64,000 nt of DNA, taken from Bathymodiolus brooksi (Eukaryota > Mollusca > Bivalvia > Mytilida > Modiolidae). The notes beneath the pieces were generated by a model. The model ran no database searches. It worked only from the letters and a program-made list of their open reading frames with translations, and was not told the DNA's origin. The position numbers and the translations under genes are program-made. The stretch is from positions 24,924,640 to 24,988,639 of the forward strand of contig OY804590.1 of the NCBI GenBank assembly GCA_963680875.1, in the 5' to 3' direction. This document shows, piece after piece, positions 1 through 12,534 of this stretch (position 1 is the stretch's first letter; every line of letters begins with the position of its first letter).

Positions 1-572
1 GAATTGTATCCCTATCTTTAATTAAATTTGTATATGTAACTTCAGTACAGATAAAACCATGTCTTTTAGATCTTATTTTAAATTCTCGACTTTCATAGAA
101 TGGTAAGAAAACTTACTCCATTGTGTCTAAGAAATAATTCACGGAATCCATTGCTTGCTGGATATTTTAAAATGGGCAACATTATTTTCGTAAATTTTGT
201 TTTGTCCTCAACTACAGTAATACTAATATATGTCCACGTTACCAACGTCACCGGAAGACGACAAGTTACAATTTGGTAAAAGTTGATTGATGGTTATTTT
301 TTGTATTTTTTATTTGTGTGGAAAAAATAAATGTTCAAAGAAACGTAACAAACGTTTCAATGTGTGCATGCATCACTGTCCTCAATAGTAAGTACATGCA
401 ACCATTTTTGACATGATGGCCACAAAATTTACACTCGGAACTCTTCTACACTGGGGATGCAATCAAATGTTAACGAGGACGACACAAGTCAGTGGAAATT
501 GAGGATAGGGATATATCTCAAGTGTATTCATGAGCAAGGTGAGTACTTTTTCTAAAGTACAAAGAGAACAAT

Positions 573-604
573 AACTCTCCATTCCTTAAAAATAATGGAG
601 AGTT
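573..604. repeat. Short palindrome, derivative of the 108-bp hairpin family
   Basis: AACTCTCCATT and AATGGAGAGTT form 11-bp arms around CCTTAAAAAT. The same palindrome occurs at about 4944-4975, 5169-5200 and 9536-9567. The left arm plus loop is identical to the left half of the hairpin at 4695-4802, so these look like internally deleted versions of that element. Confidence 0.75.
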
Positions 605-1064
605 TTGACAATAAATTTACATAACAGGTGGATTTTAATTGTTGAAAACTTTCTTATTACTGAACAATTTATTCGCTTGTGAGTATGTTTGAAAAGTGTT
701 CACTGGGACAGTTAAATTTTATACCGAAAGGTTAATTGTAATACACGTATATAGGTAAATTATGTACAGGTAATTTACAGGTAAATATGGCGCAGTTGAA
801 TTTCATTTATTGGCGCCTTTAAAACCATAAAAAATATAGACAGTGGCGCAATTGAATCATTTTGAATATGCTAATTGGCACAAATTGATTCCGGCCCTTA
901 ATTACTAAAAGTAATATTTTTTTGATTAGAATAACGAAAATTTAAAATATCTTTTAAACTGTAGATTTTAAAGAGGAAGTGTAAACGAGAGTTGTGTAGA
1001 GAATCAAGGGTGCTAATTTAATTTGGAAGTTTGCAGACCAGAAAGTGAACGTATTTAGCCCTGC

Positions 1065-1271
1065 TCATATAGAAAAATCGCATTTTAAAGGAGTTTTTGT
1101 GTGTATATTTTGAGTTTTATGAAATACGGAGGGAATAAGTCTATTAAAGAGAACAGCCTGTGGCCGTGGGCTTAAATCCCTGAGGACAATAGACACTCGA
1201 CGGTCACCCGAAAGATTCCATTGTTCCCCGTAGAGCCCGTCACCATCTCCTACACGCACTATTGAGTTCAT
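1065..1271 (-). other. Conserved short ORF in the tandem unit (68 codons)
   Basis: A 68-codon ORF on the minus strand recurs at 5660-5866 with two amino-acid changes (Gly to Val in the middle, Lys to Asn near the C-terminus). It starts MNSIVRVGDGDGLYGEQWNL. I do not recognise a domain. The copies are recent duplicates, so their similarity alone is weak evidence of selection, and the third unit has lost this segment. It could be an exon or a chance ORF. Confidence 0.15.
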
Positions 1272-1913
1272 TGATTTTTACATGTAAAATATTTTACCGG
1301 TAAAAATTGCTTGGACAGGGATATGTTTCATTATTTTTATTTTTTCACTAAATATATAGCACTTCTGTCTTTAATACTGAACAAATAACGTCTTCATGAT
1401 GTAACGAATAGGGTGTAAGGCATAGGAGATAATATTGTTTGTATGTATGCATATATGACACTTTTATTTATTCTTGTTACTCTGGCACATTTTCACTTTG
1501 TTCTTGTTGTTGATACCGTGCCGTATTCCGGTGCCTTGAGTAACTGTCGCGACTGTGATGTGATTGAATGAACACTATTCTCGTTTCAGGTATCGTGATC
1601 ACGAATATTTATTGTATGCAAATTGTTGTTATTTTAGACGGGAAATATATAGTTAGGACAGAGTTCGTTCTCATTGTTTGACCAAAAGGGGGGCCTACGA
1701 TAACTTCCCAATGTTTTGTTCTCCTTGACCTTATAAACCTTGTGTCACATTCTCTTACCTTTTTCATTGATTCATGCTAGGTTTATATATTGTACTTGGG
1801 CTTGATTTCTATAAGGGTAAGCTTTATTCAGCCCGTTTTCCCTTTCATCTTGACATGACAAACTATGTTTATTCTTTCCGCCATGTGTATCCTGTGTGTA
1901 ATTTAGTGCGCAT

Positions 1914-2165
1914 GTGTGTTACCTCACACATTATGTGGCCCAGTTGGCGGCCCTGTTAACGGATTACAATTACCGTGGGAACTTCCGTAAGAACGGACCA
2001 AACAACGACGACGATTCACGCCACAGTCAAAAGTGTGGAGTCTGCGTAGATATAAAAGGGCATCGTCTGCACGCCACAGGAGGGATCCTCAACAATCATA
2101 GACGGCAGCGAACATATCAGACAGCAACTACTATTGACATCATAGACTCAGAACGACTAGTTTAA
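1914..2165 (+). other. Open frame with TATAAAAG box, kept in three unit copies
   Basis: Related open frames occur at 1914-2165, 6511-6744 and 9967-10215. The copy-2 frame ends early because CA became TGA near 6742. All three contain the string TATAAAAG (2051-2058, 6645-6652, 10101-10108), which resembles a core-promoter TATA box and argues for a noncoding, possibly LTR-like or promoter, segment rather than a protein. No family match is recognised. Confidence 0.2.
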
Positions 2166-2387
2166 ACCAAAAGAGATATTAAATCCGTAACCAGAATATC
2201 TGTACATTACCAGTACGTTTTCATTTTATTTACACGTATTTCGACTTGACCTAGATATTTTACTACGATTTTACTATGACTTTATGACGACCGACAATTC
2301 CATAGGGGGACCTCATATTTATTACTATCACTCACGGGGAAGTTATATTATTGTTGTACTTGAATATATTATTACACTTGAACATAT

Positions 2388-2560
2388 ATCATGACGGTCA
2401 GTTTTATTAGTGGAGGAAACTGGAGTTCCCGGCGAAAACCACGTCCAGTCGCAAACCATCGACAAATTTTATCACATAATGTTGTATCGACAAAAACCTC
2501 GCCATTAGTGGCATTCGAACTCACAACCTTAGTGATGATAGGCACCAATTTACCAAATTA
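2388..2560 (+). repeat. Dispersed molluscan repeat R1, in copy 1
   Basis: It contains the string GACGGTCAGTTTTATTAGTG followed by a GGAGGAAACTGGAG-type segment and then ATTCGAACTCACAACC. This layout is widespread in mollusc genomes. The same family appears at 6983-7160, 26590-26722 (inverted), 44707-44900 (inverted) and 45683-45982. The better-preserved copies begin with a GTGTTTTAACGCCACTT-like head, so this one is 5'-truncated. Confidence 0.65.
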
Positions 2561-4271
2561 CTAAGTAGGGGTAGACGATAAGCTTAAATACAAAACCGTT
2601 CATTACCAAATATGGCCTTCTTGAAGACTCAAACTTACCATTTGCTGATGTAATATCACAGCTGTATTCAGCAGAATATTAAAAGTGGTCTAACAATGAT
2701 TAACATGGGTAGAATGTTAACATATGTAGATTATGCTACTGTACTTTGACACAGATTTTCAAAAACACATGACCAACTTATACAAGTAATACATCGTTTT
2801 CACAAGTATAATCTGAAACTAAAACAGAAACAGTCATCTTTTCCAAATAAACGTTAGAGAACACCGAAGGGACAATCAAAAAATGACAATCCAGAGAAAC
2901 TGGCAACGTTGACAAAAATGAGGCAGAATTTCTTGGGACAATAGTCGTTGTTATGTCTATTTCAATAAATCCAGATAATACCGAAACGATATCCAAATGG
3001 TTTGTACCTAAAACAAAAAAGAATAAATATCAGATATACTGGACAATTTCGACATTTTCTTAATAAAATCCATTAAACAATATTAATGTAATAATTGTGA
3101 CGTTTTCACATCATAATTCACATCAACCCACAACCAACATCAGCACTGGATCCACCATCTTGGTGTGGTTAATGCAGAATGTGAAAAACCAAGTAATAAA
3201 GTTATGTTTTATAGCAAAAAGCGTGTAAAAAAATACAAATATCATGGGTTTTTTTTGTTACTATACAAGATAGTGTTGATGAACTACGAATACATTTTTT
3301 AATATCAATCATTTTTTTTTCTAGGTATGACAACTTGAAACTATTCAACCAGAAAAAACGTCCTGTTACCTGAAATATGATTGGATTATTCGCAGTTTAT
3401 GGGGCTGTATATAAACGAAGAAAAAAACATTTGATATGATACCATCTAGCTGAGATATCTACGCGAAGATGTAAGTATAATTTCTTAGAAAATCGACAAA
3501 AGTTATTTCCATGTCTCCAACTCTTAATAGACTTATTAATGTACATGTACATTATACATGACTCTGTTTTAGTTTCGTGTTCTCCATATAGGAAGAATTA
3601 CCAAAACATCTAGTGACAGCCAGTTATACAATGGCCATCAATTCAGGTCTTTTTATTGGTAGATGATTATGTGAATTGTATCCCTATCTTTATATTAAAT
3701 TTGTATATGTAACTTCAGTACAGATAAAACCATGTCTTTTAGATCTTATTTTAAATTCTCGACTTTCATAGAATTGTAAGAAAACTTACTCCATTGTGTC
3801 TAAGAAATAATTCACGGAATCCATTGTTTGCTGGATATTTTAAAATGGACAACATTATTTTCGTAAATTTTGTTTTGTCCTCAACTACAGTAATACTAAT
3901 ATATGTCCACGTTACCAACGTCACCGGAAGACGACAAGTTACAATTTGGTAAAAGTTGATTGATGGTTATTTTTTGTATTTTTTATTTGTGTGGAAAAAA
4001 TAAATGTTCAAAGAAACGTAACAAACGTTTCAATGTGTGCATGCATCACTGTCCTCAATAGTAAGTACATGCAACCATTTTTGACATGATGGCCACACAA
4101 TTTACACTCGGAACTCTTCTACACTGAGGGTGCAATCAAATGTTAACGAGGACGACACAAGTCAGTGGAAATTGTGGATAGGGATATAGCTCAAGTGTAT
4201 TCATGAGCAAGGTGAGTACTTTTTGCATAATAGTAAGAATAAAAAGAATAGATGTATCAACTTACTTTTAT

Positions 4272-4440
4272 ACCAGTGGAGTAAGAACTACTTACCCTTC
4301 CGGGGCAGTTGAATTCACACCCATTTCTTGTGTGGAATTAGTGTTTCTCAATCTTTAGTTTTCTGTACAGCATCTTGTATATATCATTGTTTGTCTTTTG
4401 GCCGCTGTTTTTTTTGTACTTTGACTTGCTTATGCATTGC
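4272..4440 (-). repeat. Mussel-type dispersed repeat M (degenerate)
   Basis: Read on the plus strand it has TACTTACCCTTCCGGGGCA, a GTGTTTCTCAATCTTTAGTT segment and a TTTGTCTTTTGG segment. This is the same order as the reverse complement of the better copies at 20308-20530 and 42640-42850. A duplicate lies at 8864-9030. I recognise the family as very common in mytilid sequence; this is recall, not a search. Confidence 0.6.
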
Positions 4441-4694
4441 ACGGCATCGGTGAGAACCTTAAAACTCAGTCGAGGGTGGAGGTATGGTGGAATTGTAATA
4501 AGGCCTACAGTAATGGTCGACAATAACACCCGATTTTGGGGCGTCATAGCAATCAATTTCATCGTATAACAACATAAAATGTATATCTAAGAAATTTGAA
4601 AGATTGAAAAAGAATGACTTAATTAGGCCGATATCGATTTGCGCCAAAAATACATTCATTTTCTTGAATGGAATTTCAGATATCTTTACGTATA

Positions 4695-4802
4695 GGAGAA
4701 TGTCCGAGTAACTCTCCATTCCTTAAAAATAATGGAGCCGAGGCCCAGAAGGTGCCGAGGCCCATTGTTTTTAAGGCATGGAGAGATACGAGGACATTCT
4801 CC
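4695..4802. mobile_element. 108-bp hairpin element (MITE-like)
   Basis: The ends are GGAGAATGTCC (4695-4705) and GGACATTCTCC (4792-4802), perfect inverted repeats. The interior continues the fold: the arm with ACTCTCCATTCCTTAAAAA pairs with TTTTTAAGGCATGGAGAGAT. Near the loop GCCGAGGCCC is repeated directly. A second full-size copy is at 9288-9395, a shortened one at 5015-5080 and a left half at 9601-9641. No obvious target duplication is visible. Confidence 0.75.
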
Positions 4803-6982
4803 AACTCAAAATTCACCCATTGTATTTTATTAATTTTATTAATTATTAATCTTGTAACAAAAAAAGTCTGTGTATAGTATCTAAAGTACAAAGTATTAAA
4901 TTGTTTGCCCCTTGTGGAACCTTAAAAGTACAAAGAGAACAATAACTCTCCATTCCTTAAAATTAATGGAGAGTTTGTACAATAGATTTCCATCACAGGT
5001 GGATTTTAAGTATAGAAGAATGTCCGAAGGTGCCGCGGCTCATTGTTTTTAAGGAATTGAGAGATACGAGGACATTCTCCAACTTAAAATCCACCCATTG
5101 TTTTATTAATTATTAATCTTGTAACAAAAAAAGTCTGTGTATAGTATCTAAAGTACAAAGAGAACAATTACTCTCCATTCATTAAAAATAATGGAGAGTT
5201 TTGACAATAGATTTACATAACAGGTGGATTTTAATTGTTGAAGACTTTCTTATTACTGAACAATTTATTCGTTTGTAAGTATGTTTGAAAAGTTTTCACT
5301 GGGACAGTTAATTTGATACCGAAAGGTTAATTGTAATACATGTATATAGGTAAATTATGTACAGGTAATTTACAGGTAAATATGGCGCAGTTGAATTTCA
5401 TTTATTGGCGCCATTAAAACCATAAAAAATATAGACATTGCCGCAATTGAATCATTTTGAATATGCTAATTGGCACAAATTGATTCCGGCCCTTAATTAC
5501 TAAAAGTAATAATTTTTTGATTAGAATAACGAAAATTTGAAATATTTTTTACACTGTATATTTTAAAGTAGAAGTGTAAACGAGAGTTGTGTAGAGAATC
5601 AAGGGTGCTAATTTATTTTGGAAGTTTGCAGACCAGAAAGTGAACGTATTTGGCCCTGCTCATATAGAAAAATCGCATTTTAAAGGAGTATTTGTGTGTA
5701 TATTTTGAGTTTTATGAAATACGGAGGGAATAAGTCTATTAAAGAGAACAGCCTGTGGCCGTGGGCTTAAATCCCTGAGGACAATAGACACTCGACGGTC
5801 AACCGAAAGATTCCATTGTTCTCCGTAGAGCCCGTCACCATCTCCTACACGCACTATTGAGTTCATTGATTTTTACATGTAAAATATTTTACCTGTAAAA
5901 ATTGCTTGGACAGGGATATTTTTCATTATTTTTATTTTTTCACTAAATATATAGCACTTCTGTCTTTAATACTGAACAAATGAAGTCTTCATGATGTAAC
6001 TAATAGGGTGTAAGGCATAGGAGATAATATTGTTTGTATGTATGCATATATGACACTTTTATTTATTCTTGTTACTCTGGCACATTTTCACTTTGTTCTT
6101 GTTGTTGATACCGTGCCGTATTCCGGTGCCTTGAGTAACTGTCGCGACTGTGATGTGATTGAATGAACACTATTCTCGTTTCAGGTATCGTGATCACGAA
6201 TATGTATTGTATGCAAATTGTTGTTATATTATATGGGAAATATATAGTTAGGACAGAGTTCGTTCTCATTGTTTGACCAAAAGGGGGGCCTACGATAACT
6301 TCCCAATGTTTTGTTCTCCTTGACCTTATAAACCTTGTGTCATATTATCTTACCTTTTTCATTGCTTCATGCTAGGTTTATATATTGTATTTGGGCTTGA
6401 TTTCTATAAGGGTAAGCTTTATTCAGCCCGTTTTCCCTTTCATCTTGACATGACAAACTATGTTTATACTTTCCGCCATGTGTATCCTGTGTGTAATTTA
6501 GTGCGCATGTGTGTTACCTCACACTTTATGTGGCCCGGTTTGCGGCCCTGTTAACGGATACAATTACCGTGGGAACTTCCGTAAGAACGGACCAAACAAC
6601 GACGACGATTCACGCCAGAGTCAAAAGTGTGGAGTCTGCGTAGATATAAAAGGGCATCGTGTGCACACCACAGGAGGGATCCCCAACAATCATGGACGGC
6701 AGCGAACATATCAGACAGCAACTACTATTGACATCATAGACTGAGAACGACCACTTTAAACCAAAAGAGACGTTAAATCCGTAACCAGAATATCTGTACA
6801 TTAACAGTACGTTTTCATTTTATTTACACGTATTTCGACTTGACCTAGATGTTTTACTACGATTTTACTACGACTTTATGACGACCGACAATTCCATAGG
6901 AGGACCTCATATTTATTACTATCACTCACGTGGAAGTTATATTATTGTTGTACTTGAATATATTATTACACTTGAACATATA

Positions 6983-7160
6983 TCATGACGGTCAGTTTTA
7001 TTAGTGGAGGAAACTGGAGTACCCGGCGAAACCCACTGTCCGGTCGCAAGCCATCCACAAACTTTATCACATAATGTTGTATCGAGAAAACCTCGCCAAT
7101 AGTGGCATTCGAACTCACAACCTTAGTGATGATAGGCACCAAATTACCAAATTACCAAGT
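6983..7160 (+). repeat. Dispersed molluscan repeat R1, in copy 2
   Basis: This is the tandem-unit equivalent of 2388-2560. It differs by small substitutions and was inherited through the unit duplication. Confidence 0.65.
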
Positions 7161-8863
7161 AGGGGTAGACGATAAGCTTAAATACAAAACCGTTCATTAC
7201 CAAATATGGCCTTCTTGAAGACTCAAACTTACCATTTGCTGATGTAATATCACAGCTGTATTCAGCAGAATATTAAAAGTGGTCTAACAATGATTAACAT
7301 GGGTAGAATGTTTAACATATGTAGATTATGCTACTGTACTTTGGCACAGATTTTCAAAAACACATGACCAACTTATACAAGTAATACATCGTTTTCACAA
7401 GTATAATCTGAAACTAAAACAGAAACAGTCATCTTTTCCAAATAAACGTTAGAGAACACCGAAGGGACAATCAAAAAATGACAATCCAGAGAAACTGGCA
7501 ACGATGACAAAAATGAGGCAGAATTTCTTGGGACAATAGTCGTTGTTATGTCTATCTCAATAAATCCAGATAAAATCGAAACGATATCCAAGTGGTTTGT
7601 ACCTAAAACAAAAAAGAATAAATATCAGATATACTGGACAATTTCGACATTTTCTTAATAAAATCCATTAAATAATATTAATGTAATAATTGTGACGTTT
7701 TCACATCATAATTCACATCAACCCATAACCAACATCAGCACTGGATCCACCATATTGGTGTGGTTAATGCAGAATGTGAAAAACCAAGTAATAAAGTTAT
7801 GTTTTATAGCAAAAAGCGTGTAAAAAAATATAAATATCATGGTTTTTTTTGTTACTATACAAGATAGTGTTGATGAACTACGAATACATTTTTTAATATC
7901 AATCATTTTTTTTTCTAGGTATGACAACTTGGAACTATTCAACCAGAAAAAAGTCCTGTTACCTGAAATATGATTGGATTATTCGCAGTTTATGGGGCTG
8001 TATATAAACGAAGAAAAAAACATTTGATATGATACCATCTAGCTGAGATATCTACGCGAAGGTGTAAGTATAATTTCTTAGAAAATCGACAAAAGTTATT
8101 TCCATGTCTCCAACTGTTAATAGACTTATTAATGTACATGTACATTATACATGACTCTGTTTTAGTTTCTTGTTCTCCATATAGGAAGAATTACAAAAAC
8201 ATCTAGTGACAACCAGTTATGCAATGGCCATCAATTCAGATCGTTTTATTGGTAGATGATTATGTGAATTTCATCCCTATCTTTATTTTAAATTTGTATA
8301 TGTAACTTCAGTACAGATAAAACCATGTCTTTTAGATCTTATTTTAAATTCTCGACTTTCATAGAATGGTAAGAAAACTTACTCCATTGTGTCTAAGAAA
8401 TAATTCACGGAATCCATTGTTTCCTGGATATTTTAAAATGGGCAACATTATTTTCGTAAATTTTGTTTTGTCCTCAACTACAGTAATGCTAATATATGTT
8501 CACGTTACCAACGTCACCGGAAGACCACAAGTTACAATTTGGTAAAAGTTGATTGATGGTTATTTTTTGTATTTTTTATTTGTGTGAAAAAAATACATTT
8601 TCAAAGAAACGTAACAAACGTTTCAATGTTTGCATGCATCACTGTCCTCAATAGTAAGTACATGCAACCATTTTTGACATGATGGCCACAAAATTTACAC
8701 TCGGAACTCTTCTACACTAGGGGTGCTATCAAATGTTAACGAGAACGACACAAGTCAGTGGAAATTGTGGATAGGGATATATCTCAAGTGTATTCATGAG
8801 CAAGGTGAGTACTTTTTGCATAATAGTAAGAATAAAAGGAATAGATGTATCAACTTACTTTTA

Positions 8864-9030
8864 TACCAGTGGAGTAAGAACTACTTACCCTTCCGGGGCA
8901 TTTGAATTCACACCCATTTCTTGTGTGGAATTAATGTTTCTCAATCTTTAGTTTTCTGTACAGTATCTTGTATATATCATTATTTGTCTTTTGGTCGCTG
9001 TTTTTTCTGTACTTTGACTTGCTTATGCAT
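8864..9030 (-). repeat. Mussel-type dispersed repeat M, duplicate in copy 3
   Basis: This is the tandem-unit counterpart of 4272-4440 and has the same internal order of blocks. Confidence 0.6.
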
Positions 9031-9287
9031 TGCACGGCATCGATGAGAACCTTAAAACTCAGTCGAGGGTGGAGGTATGGTGGAATTGTAATAAGGCCTA
9101 CAGTAATGGTCGACAATAACACCCGATTTTGGGGCGTCATAGCAATCAATTTCATTGTATAACAGCATAAAATGTATATCTAAGAAATTTAAAAGATTGA
9201 AAAAGAATGACTTAATTAGGCCGATATCGATTTGCGCCAAAAATGAATTCATTTTCTTGAATTGAAGTTCAGACATCTTTACGTATA

Positions 9288-9395
9288 GGAGAATGTCCGA
9301 GTAACTCTCCATTCCTTAAAAAGAATGGAGCCGAGGCCCCGAAGGTGCCGAGGCCCATTGTTTTTAAGGCATGGAGAGATACGAGGACATTCTCC
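9288..9395. mobile_element. 108-bp hairpin element, second full copy
   Basis: This is the tandem-copy equivalent of 4695-4802, with the same end sequences and length and only a few substitutions. It was probably carried by the unit duplication rather than inserted independently. Confidence 0.75.
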
Positions 9396-9600
9396 AACTT
9401 ACAATCCACCCATTGTATTTTATTAATTTTATTAATTATTAATCTTGTAGCAAAAAAGGTGTGTGTATAGTATCTTAAGTACAAAGTATTAAATTGTTGC
9501 CCCTTGTGGAACCTTAAAAGTACAAAGAGAACAATAACTCTCCATTCCTTAAAAATAATGGAGAGTTTGGACAATAGATTTACATCACAGGTGTATTATA

Positions 9601-9641
9601 GAAGAATGTCCGAGTAACTCTCCATTCCTTAAAAATAATGG
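9601..9641. mobile_element. Left half of hairpin element at a rearrangement junction
   Basis: The 41 bases reproduce the left arm of the 108-bp hairpin (GAAGAATGTCC through the AATAATGG loop). The sequence then switches at once to an internal part of the 4.6-kb unit that lies about 1.1 kb further on in copy 2. Confidence 0.7.
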
Positions 9642-10424
9642 TATTGTGATTGCGAATATTTATTGTATGTAAATTGTTGTTATTTTATATGTGAAATATA
9701 TAGTTAGGACAGAGTTCGTTCTCATTGTTTGACCGAAAGGGGGGCCTACGACAACTTCCCAATGTTTTGTTCGCCTTGACCTGATAAACCTTGTGTCATA
9801 TTATCTTACCTTTTTCATTCATTCATGCTAGGTCTATATATTGTACCTGGGCTTGATTTCTATAAGGGTAAGCTTTATTAGGCCCGTTTTCCCTTTCATC
9901 TTGACATGACAAACTATGTTTATTCTTTCCACCATGTGTATCCTGTGTGTAATTTAGTGCGCATGTGTGTTACCTCACACATTATGTGGACCGGTTTGCG
10001 GCCCTGTTAACGGATATAATTACCGTGGGAACTTCCGTAAGAATGGACCCATCAACGACGACGATTCACGCCACAGTCAAAAGCGTGGAGTCTGCGTAGA
10101 TATAAAAGTGCATCGTCTGCACGCCACAGGAGGGACCCCCAACAATCATAGACGGCAGCAAATATATCAGACAGCAACTACTATTGGCACCTTAGACTCA
10201 GAACGATCAGTTTAAATCAAAAGAGACATTAAATCGTAACCAGGATATCAGTACATTTTCATTTTATTTACACGTATTTCGACTTGACCTAGATGTTTTA
10301 CTACGATTTTACTACGACTTTATGACGACCGACAATTCCATAGGGGGACCTCATATTTATTATTATCGCTCATGGGGAAGTTATATTATTGTTGTACTTG
10401 AATATATTATTACACTTGAACATA

Positions 10425-11522
10425 ATAAATTGCTTTGTTTAAGAACTTATATAATTGTTGTCATAATAAAGTTTTACCCTTTGGATAAAACCAGTGCATT
10501 ATACCAGCCATGGTACCAATGGTGTAAACAACTACCAAGTTATATAGATTGAGTTTGTTAACCAAAACTCACACACCGTACACTGGGCCCCCTAGGTTCA
10601 ACAATATATCATATAATATGAAGAATATATCATTGTCGTTTTATTCGATTCTGTATGACATTTTTTAATTTATATACATGTAAGGAACGGAACGAAAAAT
10701 GAGTTTTGAGATTGTTCAACTTCCTAATTAAAAAATGCTCGTAAAATTACTACATTTTTAAATTATAGAACCCCAGAGATCAATTTGAGGTTTGATTTGG
10801 GGGGGGGGGGGGGTTATATTATGACATTGAGCACTGTCATTTTTTTAGCTTTTTTTTACCAACCAAACCTTCAATTTAACATTGGTAAAAAATACCTAAA
10901 AACTGCAAAAATTATTGATGAATTATTGATACTTGGCATTGTTTTACCTAACTATTCTACTAAGCCAAGTTATATCTTTCAACTCAAGCGTGAGCTAAAA
11001 GTTGGAAATATATATTTAACCTATTCCACTTCGAAATGCTTATCCAAAACAGGAATCCGAAGTTTCGACCTTTGTGTTTGTTTGTTTTGACTTTTCATGA
11101 ATACGAGGCCCGTTTTGTGTTTGGTTTTCGGTTGGATTATCTTTTTCTTTTTTTTTTTTTGTGTCAAGTTGTTTTGTGTATTATTTATGTGTTATAATAA
11201 TATAAGTTAAATAATTCATTTGACCCCAGATAGTTTCAACAGTTACAACTGTTCTGAAACATTAATGAATTGGCAGGCGCATGTTCCAAATATTTTCGGC
11301 ATTGGCTTTAACGTGACATTTATTGGATTTTTACATTTTCTTCTCTGTCTATTATACTTAATATGATAATACTTCAACCAGTGTCGTCATCCGAGTCATC
11401 ATCTACAACCTGTTTGTTTTATATTGAAACACGCCACTTCTTTGATTGATTGATTGGTGTTTAACACACCATTTCCAAATAATTTCTTCTTATTCACTAA
11501 TCTTTGAGAAAACATGATAACC
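10425..11522. other. Gene-free stretch with a 15-G tract
   Basis: I see no coding exon here. The segment is AT-rich. It holds a run of 15 G at 10799-10813, followed by TTATATT, and a T-rich run near 11148-11160. A short fragment near 11445-11475 resembles the head of the R1 family (GGTGTTTAACAC). Confidence 0.6.
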
Positions 11523-12215
11523 TTTTTAGTTCACCTGGACCAAAGGTCCATGGGAACTATTGCCATCACTTGGCGTCCGTCGTCTGTCGTCTGTAAACTT
11601 TTCACATTGCAAGCTTCTTCTCCGCAACCACAAGGCCAATTGGAACCAAACTTAGCAGGAATGTTCCTTTGATGGTCCTCTATAAAGTTCCTGTTTTTCG
11701 TTCCAGTCCGATATTCAACACGGCTGCCAGGGCCAATAGTATGCTCTGATTGGCTGAAATTTCAAATATTCTCTTCTGTGAAACTAATGAACTGACTGTA
11801 CCCAAACTGTAAAAGAATGACCATTGGAATGTCCTTTATCAAATTTATGTTTTTTATGTGGATCGGAAATCCAAGATGGCCGCCACTACAGGACATAGAT
11901 TAACATTGGACCCTATGGGAAAATGTTCAAATGCCTTTTTCTCAGAAACTAAAAATATGATTAAAGCCAAACTGTACATGAATGTTCATTGGATGGTCCT
12001 CTACAAACTTTAGGTTTTTTGTTCCGATATGAAATTCAAAATGGCGTCTTCTTCTCTGAAACCACTTGGACAATTGAAACCAAACTGCTCAGGAATGATT
12101 ATTGGAGGGTCTTCTACAAAGTTTAAGCTTTTTTATGCCGATCGGAAATCCAAGATGGCTGTCACCGCAGGACATAGATTAACATTGGACCCTATTTTAA
12201 CTAAGAACTATATAA
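11523..12215 (+). repeat. Dispersed molluscan repeat L with internal tandem modules
   Basis: It starts with AGTTCACCTGGACCAAAGGTCC, which folds as GGACC-AAA-GGTCC, followed by CATCACTTGGCGTCCGTCGT. It then has about four degenerate modules of 120-160 bp. Each has an ACCAAACT-type block, an AATG...GGATGGTCC block, a TTTTTTGTTCCGAT block and an AAGATGGC block. The order is typical of a very abundant mollusc repeat. An inverted end fragment of the same family lies at about 19195-19245. Confidence 0.7.
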
Positions 12216-12534
12216 AAATAAATTAAAGCATTTGATTCGGACCAGTATATTCATTTTTCCGTACGATAACTGTGATGGGTTGATGGGAAAGGGAACGAGT
12301 GGCAATTTATTGGAAGATTTTTGTAAAAGTATGGTAAGCGCCAACGATACTCTTCATTTTGTCACTGAATATTTTTTAAGGTGTAAAGGAGGAATAACTG
12401 AAGTATGGTTGTGATTGGAGTTTTATTACAGTAAAATAGGGCATTATAGCGCTCCTTTACACACTATTGATGTTGGGAGTAAACGCCAGTCTCCTATTCA
12501 ACTTATTTTTATTCATGCTATTGTAACTACTTAC

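Larger units (their letters stand above)
1..3672. repeat. 4.6-kb tandem unit, copy 1 (internally deleted)
   Basis: Positions 1-552 match 3673-4222 and positions 553-3672 match about 5148-8265. This is therefore the same unit as copy 2 but lacks about 0.9 kb (copy-2 positions 4223-5148). The two copies are nearly identical over long stretches, with scattered substitutions and 1-2 bp indels. The window opens inside the array, so the true unit boundary is unknown. The unit contains a dispersed repeat (2388-2560), a short palindrome (573-604) and only short ORFs. No recognisable protein is encoded. Confidence 0.9.
3673..8265. repeat. 4.6-kb tandem unit, copy 2 (longest copy)
   Basis: This copy of about 4593 bp is the most complete. 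Its start is repeated at 8266 and its interior matches copy 1 at an offset of about 4595. Relative to copy 1 it has an extra block at 4223-5148. That block carries a mussel-type dispersed repeat (4272-4440), a 108-bp hairpin element (4695-4802) and a 66-bp derivative of it (5015-5080). An internal sub-duplication repeats about 55 bp at 4836-4890 and 5105-5160. Confidence 0.92.
8266..10424. repeat. 4.6-kb tandem unit, copy 3 (rearranged, truncated)
   Basis: 8266-9600 follows copy 2 (3673-5010). At 9641/9642 the sequence then jumps to the equivalent of 1589 (copy 1) or 6184 (copy 2), deleting about 1.1 kb. It continues to about 10424, where homology stops just before the position at which copies 1 and 2 enter the dispersed repeat at 2388/6983. 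The join lies at the tip of a half-hairpin element (9601-9641). Confidence 0.88.
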
